64,000 nucleotides of DNA from NCBI RefSeq assembly GCF_900115345.1, contig NZ_FOWC01000002.1, forward strand, positions 558,001-622,000. Direction: 5' to 3'. The position numbers were made by a program, and so were the translations under genes. How positions within the stretch are numbered: position 1 is the stretch's first letter; each line of letters begins with the position of its first letter. The notes below the pieces were generated by a model that saw nothing but the letters and a program-made list of their open reading frames with translations, was not told where the DNA came from and searched no databases. Positions 25,558-33,302 of the stretch are shown here, piece after piece. The DNA comes from Amycolatopsis rubida (lineage in GTDB: Bacteria > Actinomycetota > Actinomycetes > Mycobacteriales > Pseudonocardiaceae).

Positions 25558-26751
25558 TCACCAGGTCACCGGGAATTCGTGGATGCCGTAGATCTCGGCA
25601 TCGGTTTTGAACCGCAGCCGCCGCGCGGGCACCGCGGCGCGCAGGCCGGGCAACCGGGTGGCCAGCGCGGTATAGACGATTTCCAGCTCCGTCCTCGCCA
25701 GCTGCTGGCCGAGGCACTGGTGCGGACCGTGCCCGAACGCCAGGTGGTCGCGAGCGCCGCGCCGGGGACCGGGGAACACCGCCGGATCGTGATCGGCCGC
25801 GTTGCACAGCAGCACGACCACCTCCCCCGCGGCGATCCGTTCGCCGTCGAGGTGCACGTCCTCGGTGGCCACCCGGGTCGGGATGAACTCCGCGATCGTG
25901 AAGCGGCGCAGCAGCTCCTCCACGAGCAGCGGGGCGCGTGCCGGGTCCGCGCGCAGCGCCGCCGCCAGCAGCGGCCGCTCGGCCAGGTTCAGCGCGCCGA
26001 GCGAAATCATGTTCGCCGTCGTCTCGTGTCCGGCGACGAGCAGCAGGAAAGCCATCCGTACCAAGGCCGTCCGCCGGTATTCGCCGTCCTCGCGGCCCTT
26101 CCGGATCTGCCGGCCGAGCAGATCCTCGGGCGGGGCCGCTTCCTTTTCGGCGATCAGCGTCTCCAGCGCGGCCAGCAGTTCGTCGATCGCCCGCAGCCGC
26201 TGCGGCGCGGTGGCGGTGCGCAGCAGCATCGTGGTGGAGCGGGTCTGGAAGAAGTCGTGGTCGGAGTAGGGCACCCCGAGCTGTTCGCAGATCACCCGGG
26301 AGGGCACCGGCAACGCGAGCGCGCGGACCAGATCCGCGGGTTTCGGACCGGCCAGCAGGGCGTCGAGGCATTCGTGCACGATGCGGTCGATCCGCGGCCG
26401 CAACTGCCGGACCCGGCGGACGGTGAACTCGCCGGCCACCGCGGACCTGGCGGCGCGGTGCTCGGCGCCGTCCATGGAGATCATCGTGCGGCGGAAGGCG
26501 CCCGGCTGGCCGTCCACGGCAAAGGGGAAACCCTGCCGTTGCCGGTCGGCGCTGAACCGGTCGTCGGCGAGCACGGCGCGGATGCCGCGGTGACCGGCCA
26601 CCGCCCACACCGGCATCCCGGACGGCAGCCGCATCCGCACCGGGCGGGCCGCGTCCCGCACTCGCACGTGCTGCGCGTTGGGCCGGTAGGGGCAGGCTCG
26701 GGCAAGCTCCAGTTCGGGCGCCGCGGTCAGTTCGTCTTCCGGAACGAGCAC
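25558..26751 (-). CDS. Cytochrome P450 (CYP105-like)
   Basis: 397 residues, soluble bacterial class I type. The oxygen-binding I-helix has AGHETTAN, the K-helix EELLRR, and the heme-ligand loop FGHGPHQCLGQ. It would insert oxygen into the cluster product using ferredoxin, which is not encoded nearby. It lies 16 bp after the exporter gene and 28 bp before asnB, suggesting one transcript of three tailoring/export genes. Confidence 0.92.
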   Translation of the reverse strand: MLVPEDELTAAPELELARACPYRPNAQHVRVRDAARPVRMRLPSGMPVWAVAGHRGIRAVLADDRFSADRQRQGFPFAVDGQPGAFRRTMISMDGAEHRAARSAVAGEFTVRRVRQLRPRIDRIVHECLDALLAGPKPADLVRALALPVPSRVICEQLGVPYSDHDFFQTRSTTMLLRTATAPQRLRAIDELLAALETLIAEKEAAPPEDLLGRQIRKGREDGEYRRTALVRMAFLLLVAGHETTANMISLGALNLAERPLLAAALRADPARAPLLVEELLRRFTIAEFIPTRVATEDVHLDGERIAAGEVVVLLCNAADHDPAVFPGPRRGARDHLAFGHGPHQCLGQQLARTELEIVYTALATRLPGLRAAVPARRLRFKTDAEIYGIHEFPVTW

Positions 26752-26767
26752 GGGATTCTCCTTTCGC

Positions 26768-28000
26768 TCATGCGGTTTCGGGCTCGCCGTTCCCTTCCCC
26801 CGGGCGCGCGAGCACGAACAAGGCGACCGCCGCCACGAGCGCGAAACCCAGCACCGCGACGGCGGTGGACAGCGCGGTGGTCGTTCCGGCCGCTCCGGGC
26901 AGCGGGGCCGCCGCCGCGCCGATCAGGAACTGCGCGCCGCCGATCAGGCCGGAGGCCGCGCCGGGGGCGTCACCGCCGATCGCGAGGATGATCGTCGTCG
27001 AAGCGGGCAGCACGATGCCGAATCCGAAGGTCGCGCCGAACAGGCAGATCCAGGTCGTGGGCACCGTGCTCACGCCGGCGAGAAGCAGCAGCACGAGCGT
27101 CCCCGTCGCGAGCGCCATCACGAGCACACCGATCGTGAGCAGGGTGTTCAGCCGCACGCGCCCGGCGAGCCGGGCGAACAGCGCGCCGGCCAGGACGGTG
27201 CCGACCGCGTTCGTCGCGAAAACGAGGCTGTAGACGGCGGGCGACAAGCCGTAGCCGTCCTGGAAGACGAACGGCGAGCCGCTGATGTAAGCGAACAACG
27301 CGCCGATCCCGCAGCCGGCCACGAGGAGATGCCCGACCAGCGCGCGGCGGCGGAGCAGCCGGCCCATCGCGGCGGCTGCCCGCCGGGAGCCGCCGGGCAG
27401 CCGCCGGTGCGCGGGCAGCGATTCCGGCACCCAGGAGCCGACCCCGGCCAGCAGCAGCATCCCGGTCACGGCGAGCACCGCGAACACCAGCCGCCAGGAA
27501 CCCAGCCCGACGACCACCCCGCCGAGCACCGGGGCCAGCACCGGCGCGGTCGACCCGATCACGCTCAGCGCGGTCAGCCTGCGGGCCGCGCCCGCGCCGG
27601 TGAACAGATCGCTGATCACCGCCCGTCCGAGCACGATCCCCGCGCCGCCGGCCACCCCCTGGCACAGCCGGGCGAGGTCGAACACCGCGAGGTTCGGGGC
27701 AAGCGCGCACACCACGGAAAAGACCGCGAACAGCGCGGCCCCGGCGAGCAGCAGCCGGCGGCGGCCGAGCGTGTCGCTGACCGGGCCGAGCACGAGCTGC
27801 CCGGCCGCGAACCCGACGAGACACGAGGTGAGCGAGAACTGCACCGCCGCGGTGGTGGTCCCGAACGAGGAGACGATCTGCGGGAATCCCGGCGCGTACA
27901 TGTCGACCGCGAACGGCGACACCGCGGAAAGACCGCCGAGGACGAGGACAAGCCGTCCGGTTCCGGTACGCGGGGTCGCGGTGTCGATGCCGCCGTTCAT
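26768..28000 (-). CDS. Bcr/CflA-family MFS exporter
   Basis: 410 residues from ATG 28000, with GGAGG five bases upstream (an earlier GTG at 28024 is less likely). Twelve helices; the Bcr/CflA start SPFAVDMYAPGFPQIVSSFGTT and motif A LGPVSDTLGRRRLLLAG are clear. Family members export drugs and, in several actinomycetes, siderophores. First of a run with the P450 and asnB. Confidence 0.9.
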   Translation of the reverse strand: MNGGIDTATPRTGTGRLVLVLGGLSAVSPFAVDMYAPGFPQIVSSFGTTTAAVQFSLTSCLVGFAAGQLVLGPVSDTLGRRRLLLAGAALFAVFSVVCALAPNLAVFDLARLCQGVAGGAGIVLGRAVISDLFTGAGAARRLTALSVIGSTAPVLAPVLGGVVVGLGSWRLVFAVLAVTGMLLLAGVGSWVPESLPAHRRLPGGSRRAAAAMGRLLRRRALVGHLLVAGCGIGALFAYISGSPFVFQDGYGLSPAVYSLVFATNAVGTVLAGALFARLAGRVRLNTLLTIGVLVMALATGTLVLLLLAGVSTVPTTWICLFGATFGFGIVLPASTTIILAIGGDAPGAASGLIGGAQFLIGAAAAPLPGAAGTTTALSTAVAVLGFALVAAVALFVLARPGEGNGEPETA

Positions 28001-28121
28001 GAGCCTCCACTCCGTCCGAGCCACAACGCGGCCGGCGAGCGACCGCTGCCGTTATCGTCGGCGGCTCGGCCCGGTTGTGGTGTGGAGCGCGCTGCTCGGT
28101 GCTGTGGAGATCGTTGCGGCG

Positions 28122-29123
28122 TCAGGTTCGGGCATGCCGGAACCGGGCGGGCGAACTCCCGCGGTCCCGGCGGAAGGCGTACCCGAAATTGCTCGCCGAG
28201 GCGTACCCGATCTCGGACGCGATCCGCGCGATCGGCCAGTCCGTCTCGACCAGCAGGACCGCCGCCCGGTCGAGGCAGCGGCGCCGGTGGTGCTCCATCA
28301 CCGGAATCCCGTACAGGGACCGGAAGCCGGTGGTGAGCCGACGCACCGACATCGCGGACGCCCTGGCCAGCTGGGCCAGCGTCGGCGGGTCGTGGCGATG
28401 CTGCCACAGCAGGTCGGGCACGCGGCGCAAAGCGGTCTCCTCGTGGTCGGCCAGCTCGGGTTCGCCGGTTTCGGCTGGCGTGGCCACCAGACCGTCGGCC
28501 AGTGCGGCGAGCGCGGCCATCAACCGCGATTCCAGGAACAGCAGGCGGCCGGCGGAACCTCGGCGATGCGCGAAGATCTCCCGCAGCGGATCAGCGGCGG
28601 GCAGCAACGCCGTCGAGCGGCCCAGATACCGCTCGCGGGCGAGGTGTTCCGGCCCGATCGCGGGCAGCGAATACGCGCCGAGGTCCTGGAGATAGGACTC
28701 CAGCCCGGTCCACGTCCCGGTCACCGAGACCGCGCGATAACGCTCTCCCGGCTCGTATTCGACCACTCCTTCGAGGGCGCTGCGGGAACTCAGCGACACC
28801 GCGCTGGCGCGCATCTCGCCGGTGCCGGTGCCGGACTCGCGGATGCGCATCCGCCCGCCGAGGCAGTGCTCCAGCTCGAAATGATCGCCCGGGAACCGGT
28901 ATTCGACCCGGTGGGTCCCGGAGAACTCGACGTCGTAGCGGACGAGCGACAGCCCGCGGCGCAGCGCCGTGACCTCGATCGCGCCGTCGCCGAACTCCGG
29001 CCGCAGCCGGTGCCGGACCGTCCCGTCGGGACCCGGTTCGGCGCACGCGATCGACGACAGGTAGGCGGCATGGCTGTCCTCGGCCGAGCCGGTCGGACCG
29101 CAGATCTGGTGAGACTGGATCAC
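28122..29123 (-). CDS. AraC-family regulator (siderophore-regulator type)
   Basis: 333 residues from GTG 29123; the frame continues upstream but that part is unlike the family. The C-terminal 100 residues hold two HTH units: LAQLARASAMSVRRLTTGFRSLYG and IARIASEIGYASASNFGYAFRRDRGSSPARFR. The N-terminal part (HFELEHCLGGRMRI) is the ligand-sensing half seen in PchR/YbtA-like activators that respond to ferric-siderophore. It precedes the exporter on the same strand and has an iron-box-like sequence just before its start. Confidence 0.85.
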   Translation of the reverse strand: MIQSHQICGPTGSAEDSHAAYLSSIACAEPGPDGTVRHRLRPEFGDGAIEVTALRRGLSLVRYDVEFSGTHRVEYRFPGDHFELEHCLGGRMRIRESGTGTGEMRASAVSLSSRSALEGVVEYEPGERYRAVSVTGTWTGLESYLQDLGAYSLPAIGPEHLARERYLGRSTALLPAADPLREIFAHRRGSAGRLLFLESRLMAALAALADGLVATPAETGEPELADHEETALRRVPDLLWQHRHDPPTLAQLARASAMSVRRLTTGFRSLYGIPVMEHHRRRCLDRAAVLLVETDWPIARIASEIGYASASNFGYAFRRDRGSSPARFRHART

Positions 29124-29128
29124 GACAA

Positions 29129-29144
29129 GCAAGGGTAGCCTTAC
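29129..29144 (-). promoter_or_regulatory. Candidate iron box before the AraC gene
   Basis: The minus-strand sequence GTAAGGCTACCCT matches 10 of 13 positions of the iron-box core (GTTAGGCTAACCT), ending only a few bases before the GTG start at 29123. It is weaker than the site at 7502. Co-regulation of the AraC gene with the uptake genes is inferred. Confidence 0.5.
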
Positions 29145-29169
29145 TCGCCGGCCCGTGTCGCTTTCCCGT

Positions 29170-29475
29170 TCACCGGCGCCGCTGCGGACGCCGCCGGGCC
29201 CGGGCCTCCCAGCAGGGCCGATGCCAATGCCTGCGGTCGGCGACCCCGCCGGTCTCGTCCGCGGGCCACACGACCAGATGCGGGACGCCCGGACGGATCT
29301 CGTGATCGCAACCGGGACAGCGATAGGTCTTGGCGGCCTGCGAACCGGGAACGGTGCGCACCAGCCAGTCGCCGTCGGGAGCGGATTCGCTGCGGGCCCA
29401 GCCGCTGACCGCACCGGCATCCGGCCGTTCGACGGCACCGGAACGGCCTCGGCCGGGTCGATTGCGTCTGGGCAC
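29170..29475 (-). CDS. Small zinc-binding conserved actinobacterial protein
   Basis: 101 residues: a basic, low-complexity N-terminus, then YRCPGCDHEIRPGVPHLV and RRHWHRPCWEAR, whose two CxxC-type cysteines, His and HxxC look like one zinc site. I recognise this pattern from a widespread uncharacterised actinobacterial family without assigned function. It is 46 bp upstream of the AraC start on the same strand. Confidence 0.7.
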   Translation of the reverse strand: MPRRNRPGRGRSGAVERPDAGAVSGWARSESAPDGDWLVRTVPGSQAAKTYRCPGCDHEIRPGVPHLVVWPADETGGVADRRHWHRPCWEARARRRPQRRR

Positions 29476-29564
29476 GCAGCCACGGTAACCGGACGTCGGC
29501 GGGATGGTTCAGCCCCACACCGAACCGCTGCCCGCCGACGCTGCCGAGCGCTGTGCAAGGTAGG

Positions 29565-29581
29565 TCAGGGTTCCCCTCACG
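29565..29581. repeat. Half-copy of the GTGAGGGGAACCCT palindrome family
   Basis: On the minus strand it reads CGTGAGGGGAACCCTGA, identical over 17 bases to the left arm of the hairpin at 49455. Only a mismatched partner arm is present here. It lies 32 bp past the phosphodiesterase stop and may be a decayed terminator of that gene. Confidence 0.55.
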
Positions 29582-29612
29582 TACCTCGGCGAGAGCGAAG
29601 GCTCCGCATGGA

Positions 29613-30737
29613 TCAGGCCCGGGCGATCGCAAGCGGGACGAGTTGCTCCGCGGACGTCAGCGAGCCGTGCTGGCCTACCAGGTTCGACTCCACTGCCTCG
29701 GCGAGTTCGCGAACCATGCCGAAGGTTCCCGTCGCCGCGGCGATCACGTCGCCGATTCGCGGGCGCACCCGGTCGCTCACCGCGGCGCCGAACCAGCCCG
29801 CCGCGATCGCTTCCTCGCGCGGCAGCACCCACGCCCGGGGACCCAGGACCTCGCGCCACGCGGCCACCACGTCCGCAGTCGCACCGGGCTCCGTATAGAC
29901 ATGCCGCGCGCGAACCTCCCCGCCGAACGCGCGGACGCCCCCCAGCAGCTCCGGAGTGTCCTCCAGGTTCAGTTTTTCCTCGACGGTCACCATTCCGTGG
30001 TCGGCCACCACCGCCAGGACGGCACCGGCGGGCAATCCGTCCACAATGGACTCCACCAGCCGGTCGACCTGGCGGAGCTGCATCCGCCACGCGGTCGAGC
30101 CGGGGCCGTAAAGGTGGCCCAGCAGGTCCAGTTCACTGTGGTAGGCATAGCAAAACGCGCGCGAAGAGAGTATGTCCAAGGTTCGCGCGGCCAGGTCGCC
30201 CAGCGCGTGCACGCCGGCGTATCGGGCACCGCTTTGCGTCGCTTGGGTCAAGGCAGTGTTGGCGAACTGCGCCGAAGACACCACCGCGGCCTCGATGCCC
30301 GCGGCGGCGGCGCGTTCGAAGGTCGTCGGGAGAGGTTGGACATCGCGGGGCGGCAGGGCTCCGCGGAGGTCGCTTCCGTCCTCGTGGGAGCGCCAGCGCA
30401 GCGCGTTCAGGACGCCGGTTCCTGGGATCTCGAAGGTGTAGCCGACCATGCCGTGCTCGCCCGACGCCAGACCAGTGCCGATCGCGGCGACGCCGGCGGC
30501 GGTGGTCGACGGGAAGCCGACTCGCAGGGGGCTGCCGGCGAGTTCGGTGAGAACGGGAGCGTCCGCCGCGTGCTGGGCCAGCAGTTCCCAGCCGAGGCCG
30601 TCGATGAGGAGCACGCACGCGCTGCGGGCTTCGGGCACTGCCAGGCCGCCGTCCTCGCCGGGCACGCCCAGCGCGCCGAGCAGGGCGGGAACGACCTGGC
30701 CGAGGTGCGGAACATCCGCGTACTGGGGCACATCCAC
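29613..30737 (-). CDS. Alkaline phosphatase/nucleotide pyrophosphatase-family phosphodiesterase
   Basis: 374 residues from GTG 30737 (GTG 30731 also possible); the frame runs further upstream over the divergent fmdB gene but that is a shadow. Metal-binding and nucleophile regions of the family are seen in LLIDGLGWELL, GFPSTTAAGVAAIGTG (nucleophile Thr/Ser), YHSELDLLGHLYGPGS and VVADHGMVTVEEK. Such enzymes hydrolyse phosphodiesters or phosphonates with two metals. No signal peptide is apparent. Promoter is shared with divergent fmdB. Confidence 0.85.
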   Translation of the reverse strand: MDVPQYADVPHLGQVVPALLGALGVPGEDGGLAVPEARSACVLLIDGLGWELLAQHAADAPVLTELAGSPLRVGFPSTTAAGVAAIGTGLASGEHGMVGYTFEIPGTGVLNALRWRSHEDGSDLRGALPPRDVQPLPTTFERAAAAGIEAAVVSSAQFANTALTQATQSGARYAGVHALGDLAARTLDILSSRAFCYAYHSELDLLGHLYGPGSTAWRMQLRQVDRLVESIVDGLPAGAVLAVVADHGMVTVEEKLNLEDTPELLGGVRAFGGEVRARHVYTEPGATADVVAAWREVLGPRAWVLPREEAIAAGWFGAAVSDRVRPRIGDVIAAATGTFGMVRELAEAVESNLVGQHGSLTSAEQLVPLAIARA

Positions 30738-30782
30738 CCGGACAGCTTCCCACCAACGCGGCCCGCCAGCGATAATCAAGCC

Positions 30783-30986
30783 ATGCCCACTTACGCCTAC
30801 CGCTGCCGCGACTGCACCGAGACGTTCGAACTCCAGCGCCCGATGGCCGAGTCCAGCGCGCCCGCCCCCTGCCCGGAGGGGCATGCGGACACGGTCAAGC
30901 TGCTCACGACGGTCGCGCTCACCGGTTCGGCCGCCGCGCCCGCACCGGCTGGCGGAGGGTGCTGCGGCGGCGGTTGCTGCGGCTGA
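30783..30986 (+). CDS. FmdB-family zinc-ribbon protein
   Basis: 67 residues. MPTYAYRCRDC...FELQRPM is the FmdB/CxxC zinc-ribbon start; the second cysteine pair is in PCPEGH. The tail GGGCCGGGCCG is an unusual double CC cluster that may bind metal. FmdB proteins are putative regulators associated with amidase/formamidase genes; role here unknown. Confidence 0.88.
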   Translation: MPTYAYRCRDCTETFELQRPMAESSAPAPCPEGHADTVKLLTTVALTGSAAAPAPAGGGCCGGGCCG

Positions 30987-31114
30987 TCGACGCGTCGCGG
31001 CTGACGAAGGGCTGGCCCCGGTCAGTTGCCGAAGCTGGCCAGCAGAACGTCCCGCCCGGCGTGCTCGCCGGTTCGGCGGGCTGCCAGGCGAGGGCTGTGC
31101 CCAGCCGGGCCGCC

Positions 31115-31148
31115 CGGTATCCACCGCCGACCCGGGCGGTGGATACCG
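31115..31148. terminator. Bidirectional terminator hairpin
   Basis: CGGTATCCACCGCC (31115-31128) pairs perfectly with GGCGGTGGATACCG (31135-31148) over 14 bp, loop GACCCG. It lies between the convergent ends of fmdB and the trans-sulfuration gene, 14 bp before the latter's stop. Confidence 0.75.
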
Positions 31149-31161
31149 CGTGCGCACCCGA

Positions 31162-32274
31162 TCAGCAGGACTTCAGCGCCTGATCCAGATCAAGCCACAA
31201 GTCCTCGACATCCTCCAGCCCGGCCGAAAGCCGCAGCAAACCGTGGGTGATGCCCGAACCGGTGCGATCGTCCTCGGCGACGATGCGGTGCGTCAGCGAA
31301 GCCGGGTGCTGGATCAGCGTGTCGACGCTGCCCAGGCTCACCGCGGGCGTGATCAGCCGGACCGCGCCGATCACCGCGTGCGGGTCGCCGGTCACCTCGA
31401 AGGCCACCAGCGGGCCGCCCAGTTTGGGGTAGTGCACGGTGCGTACCGAAGGGTGCGAAGCGAGGCGCTCGGCCAAGACCGCCGCGGTTTCCGAAGCAGC
31501 CTTCACGCGCAGCGGGAGTGTCGAGAGGCCGCGCAGCAGCAGGTATCCGGCGAGCGGGTGCAGCACTCCGCCGGTAGCGAAGCGCAGGGAGCGCAGGCGC
31601 GCGGCTTCTTCGGCGTCGCAGGCCACGATGCCGCCCATGACGTCGCCGTGGCCGCCCAGGAACTTGGTCGCGCTGTGCAGCACCATCCGGGCGCCCAGCC
31701 GGCCGGGGCGTTGCAGGACTGGCGTCGCGAAGGTGTTGTCGACCAGGACCGGGACGTCGCCGCAGGCCGCGGTCAGGGTGGCGATGTCCAGTTCGCTCAA
31801 GGTCGGGTTCGCGGGGGTCTCCACGAAAACCAGGCCGGTGTCCGGGCGCAGGGCGTCGGCGGCATCCTCGGGCGCGGTCCAGGTGACCTCGGTGCCCAGA
31901 AGGCCGGTGGTCAGCAGGTGGTCCGTGCAGCCATACAGCGGCCGGACACCGACGATGTGCCGTTTTCCTCGCGATACCGCGGAAAGCAGGCACGCGGAGA
32001 CCGCCGCCATGCCGCTGGCGAAAGCCACCGCGTGGTCGAAGCCTTCGAGTTCCGCCAGCGCCTGTTCGAACCGTTCGACGGTCGGGTTGCCGATCCGGCC
32101 GTAGATGCCGGTGACGTTCCCGCCCGCGGCGAACTCGTCGATCCGGCGGGCCTCCTCGGCGCTGTCGCGCGCGGGGTAGGTCGTGGAGAAGTCGAGCGGG
32201 GCGGCGTGCAGGCCGAGGTCGGCGAGATCGTCGCGACCGGCGTGGACGGCTCGGGTGCGCAAGGCGGAAGTCAT
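31162..32274 (-). CDS. Cys/Met metabolism PLP enzyme (cystathionine gamma-lyase/synthase type)
   Basis: 370 residues from ATG 32274. PLP lysine in LHSATKFLGGHGDVMGG; IYGRIGNPTVERFEQALAELEG is the family N-terminal signature. It interconverts cysteine, cystathionine, homocysteine or methionine; the exact reaction cannot be fixed. It is divergent from an Lrp/AsnC regulator with a 59-bp gap, so amino-acid-responsive control is likely. Confidence 0.88.
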   Translation of the reverse strand: MTSALRTRAVHAGRDDLADLGLHAAPLDFSTTYPARDSAEEARRIDEFAAGGNVTGIYGRIGNPTVERFEQALAELEGFDHAVAFASGMAAVSACLLSAVSRGKRHIVGVRPLYGCTDHLLTTGLLGTEVTWTAPEDAADALRPDTGLVFVETPANPTLSELDIATLTAACGDVPVLVDNTFATPVLQRPGRLGARMVLHSATKFLGGHGDVMGGIVACDAEEAARLRSLRFATGGVLHPLAGYLLLRGLSTLPLRVKAASETAAVLAERLASHPSVRTVHYPKLGGPLVAFEVTGDPHAVIGAVRLITPAVSLGSVDTLIQHPASLTHRIVAEDDRTGSGITHGLLRLSAGLEDVEDLWLDLDQALKSC

Positions 32275-32333
32275 AGCAGCCACGTTCGGACACACAACGG
32301 CGGTAAAGCAACAATCTCGGATAAGATTCAACG

Positions 32334-32849
32334 ATGAGCGACACCGTCGAACTGAGCCCGGTTGATCTTGAGATTCTGCGGGTGTTGCAGAATGATGCCC
32401 GGACGTCGAACAAGGAACTCGCGGCCGCGGTCGGGCTCGCGCCGTCGACCTGCCTGGACCGGGTGGCACGGCTCCGGGAGACCGGCGTGATCACCGGCCA
32501 GCACGCCAAGGTCGACCCGGCGAAGGTGGGGCGTCCGCTGGAGGCGTTCCTGTTCGTGCAGGTCCGGCCGCATCGACGGCCGCTGGTCGAGCAGTTCGCG
32601 GAACATCTTCTCGCGCTGCCGGAGATCCGCGCGGTCTACCACCTGACCGGGCCGGACGACTTCCTCGCACACGTCGCCACTACCTCGGCCGCCGAGTTGC
32701 AGCGGCTGGTGCTGGACGAACTCACCTCCCGCGACGAGGTCGCCCGCGTGCACACGAACCTCGTGTTCCAGCAATGGCAGGGCGGCCCGCTGCTGCCGCC
32801 GGACGGCGAACCCGCCCCAGGCGCGCGCATCCGGCGGCGCGACCGGTGA
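32334..32849 (+). CDS. Lrp/AsnC-family regulator
   Basis: 171 residues. N-terminal HTH (DLEILRVLQNDARTSNKELAAAVGLAPSTCLDRVARL) and C-terminal RAM effector domain (AFLFVQVRPH...YHLTGPDDFLAHVATTS). Divergent from the trans-sulfuration gene, which it probably controls in response to an amino acid. Confidence 0.92.
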   Translation: MSDTVELSPVDLEILRVLQNDARTSNKELAAAVGLAPSTCLDRVARLRETGVITGQHAKVDPAKVGRPLEAFLFVQVRPHRRPLVEQFAEHLLALPEIRAVYHLTGPDDFLAHVATTSAAELQRLVLDELTSRDEVARVHTNLVFQQWQGGPLLPPDGEPAPGARIRRRDR

Positions 32850-32867
32850 GCAGCGCGAGATAGCCCC

Positions 32868-33302
32868 GTGGAGATCAGCGACCTGACCGAATCCGACCGC
32901 GCCGACTGGGAAATCCTCGCTCGCGGCAAAGACGCCTACTTCGACGTCGAACGCACCGGCGACAGCTACGACCGGACCTGGCGCCGCCTGCTCGACGACG
33001 ACCGGATCCGCGGGATCGCCGCGCGGCTGGACGGCACAATGGCCGGCATCGCGCACTACCTGTTCCACGCCAGCATCTGGTACTCCGGAAGGTGCTATCT
33101 CGCTGATCTGTTCGTCAACGAGAACGTCCGGCGAAAAGGTGTCGCGACCGCGCTGATCGAGTGGGTTGCCCGCGACGCCGCCGAACAAGGCTTTCCGTCG
33201 CTTTACTGGAACACCCTCGAAGACGCCCCGGCTCGCGCGCTTTACGACCGCGTGGGCAAATACCACGACGGCTTTATGCTCTACACGTACAAGCGTCAGT
33301 AG
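32868..33302 (+). CDS. GNAT N-acetyltransferase
   Basis: 144 residues from GTG 32868, 18 bp after the Lrp gene. The acetyl-CoA loop is VNENVRRKGVATALIEW, followed by ARALYDRVGKYHDGFMLYTYKR, a typical C-terminal strand. Substrate unknown. Its last 7 bases overlap the convergent dehydrogenase gene. Confidence 0.88.
   Translation: MEISDLTESDRADWEILARGKDAYFDVERTGDSYDRTWRRLLDDDRIRGIAARLDGTMAGIAHYLFHASIWYSGRCYLADLFVNENVRRKGVATALIEWVARDAAEQGFPSLYWNTLEDAPARALYDRVGKYHDGFMLYTYKRQ

Noticed and set aside
29124..29558. N-terminal extension of the AraC regulator
   Set aside because: Covers the zinc-binding small gene on the same strand in another frame and adds Arg/Pro-rich sequence not seen in the family.
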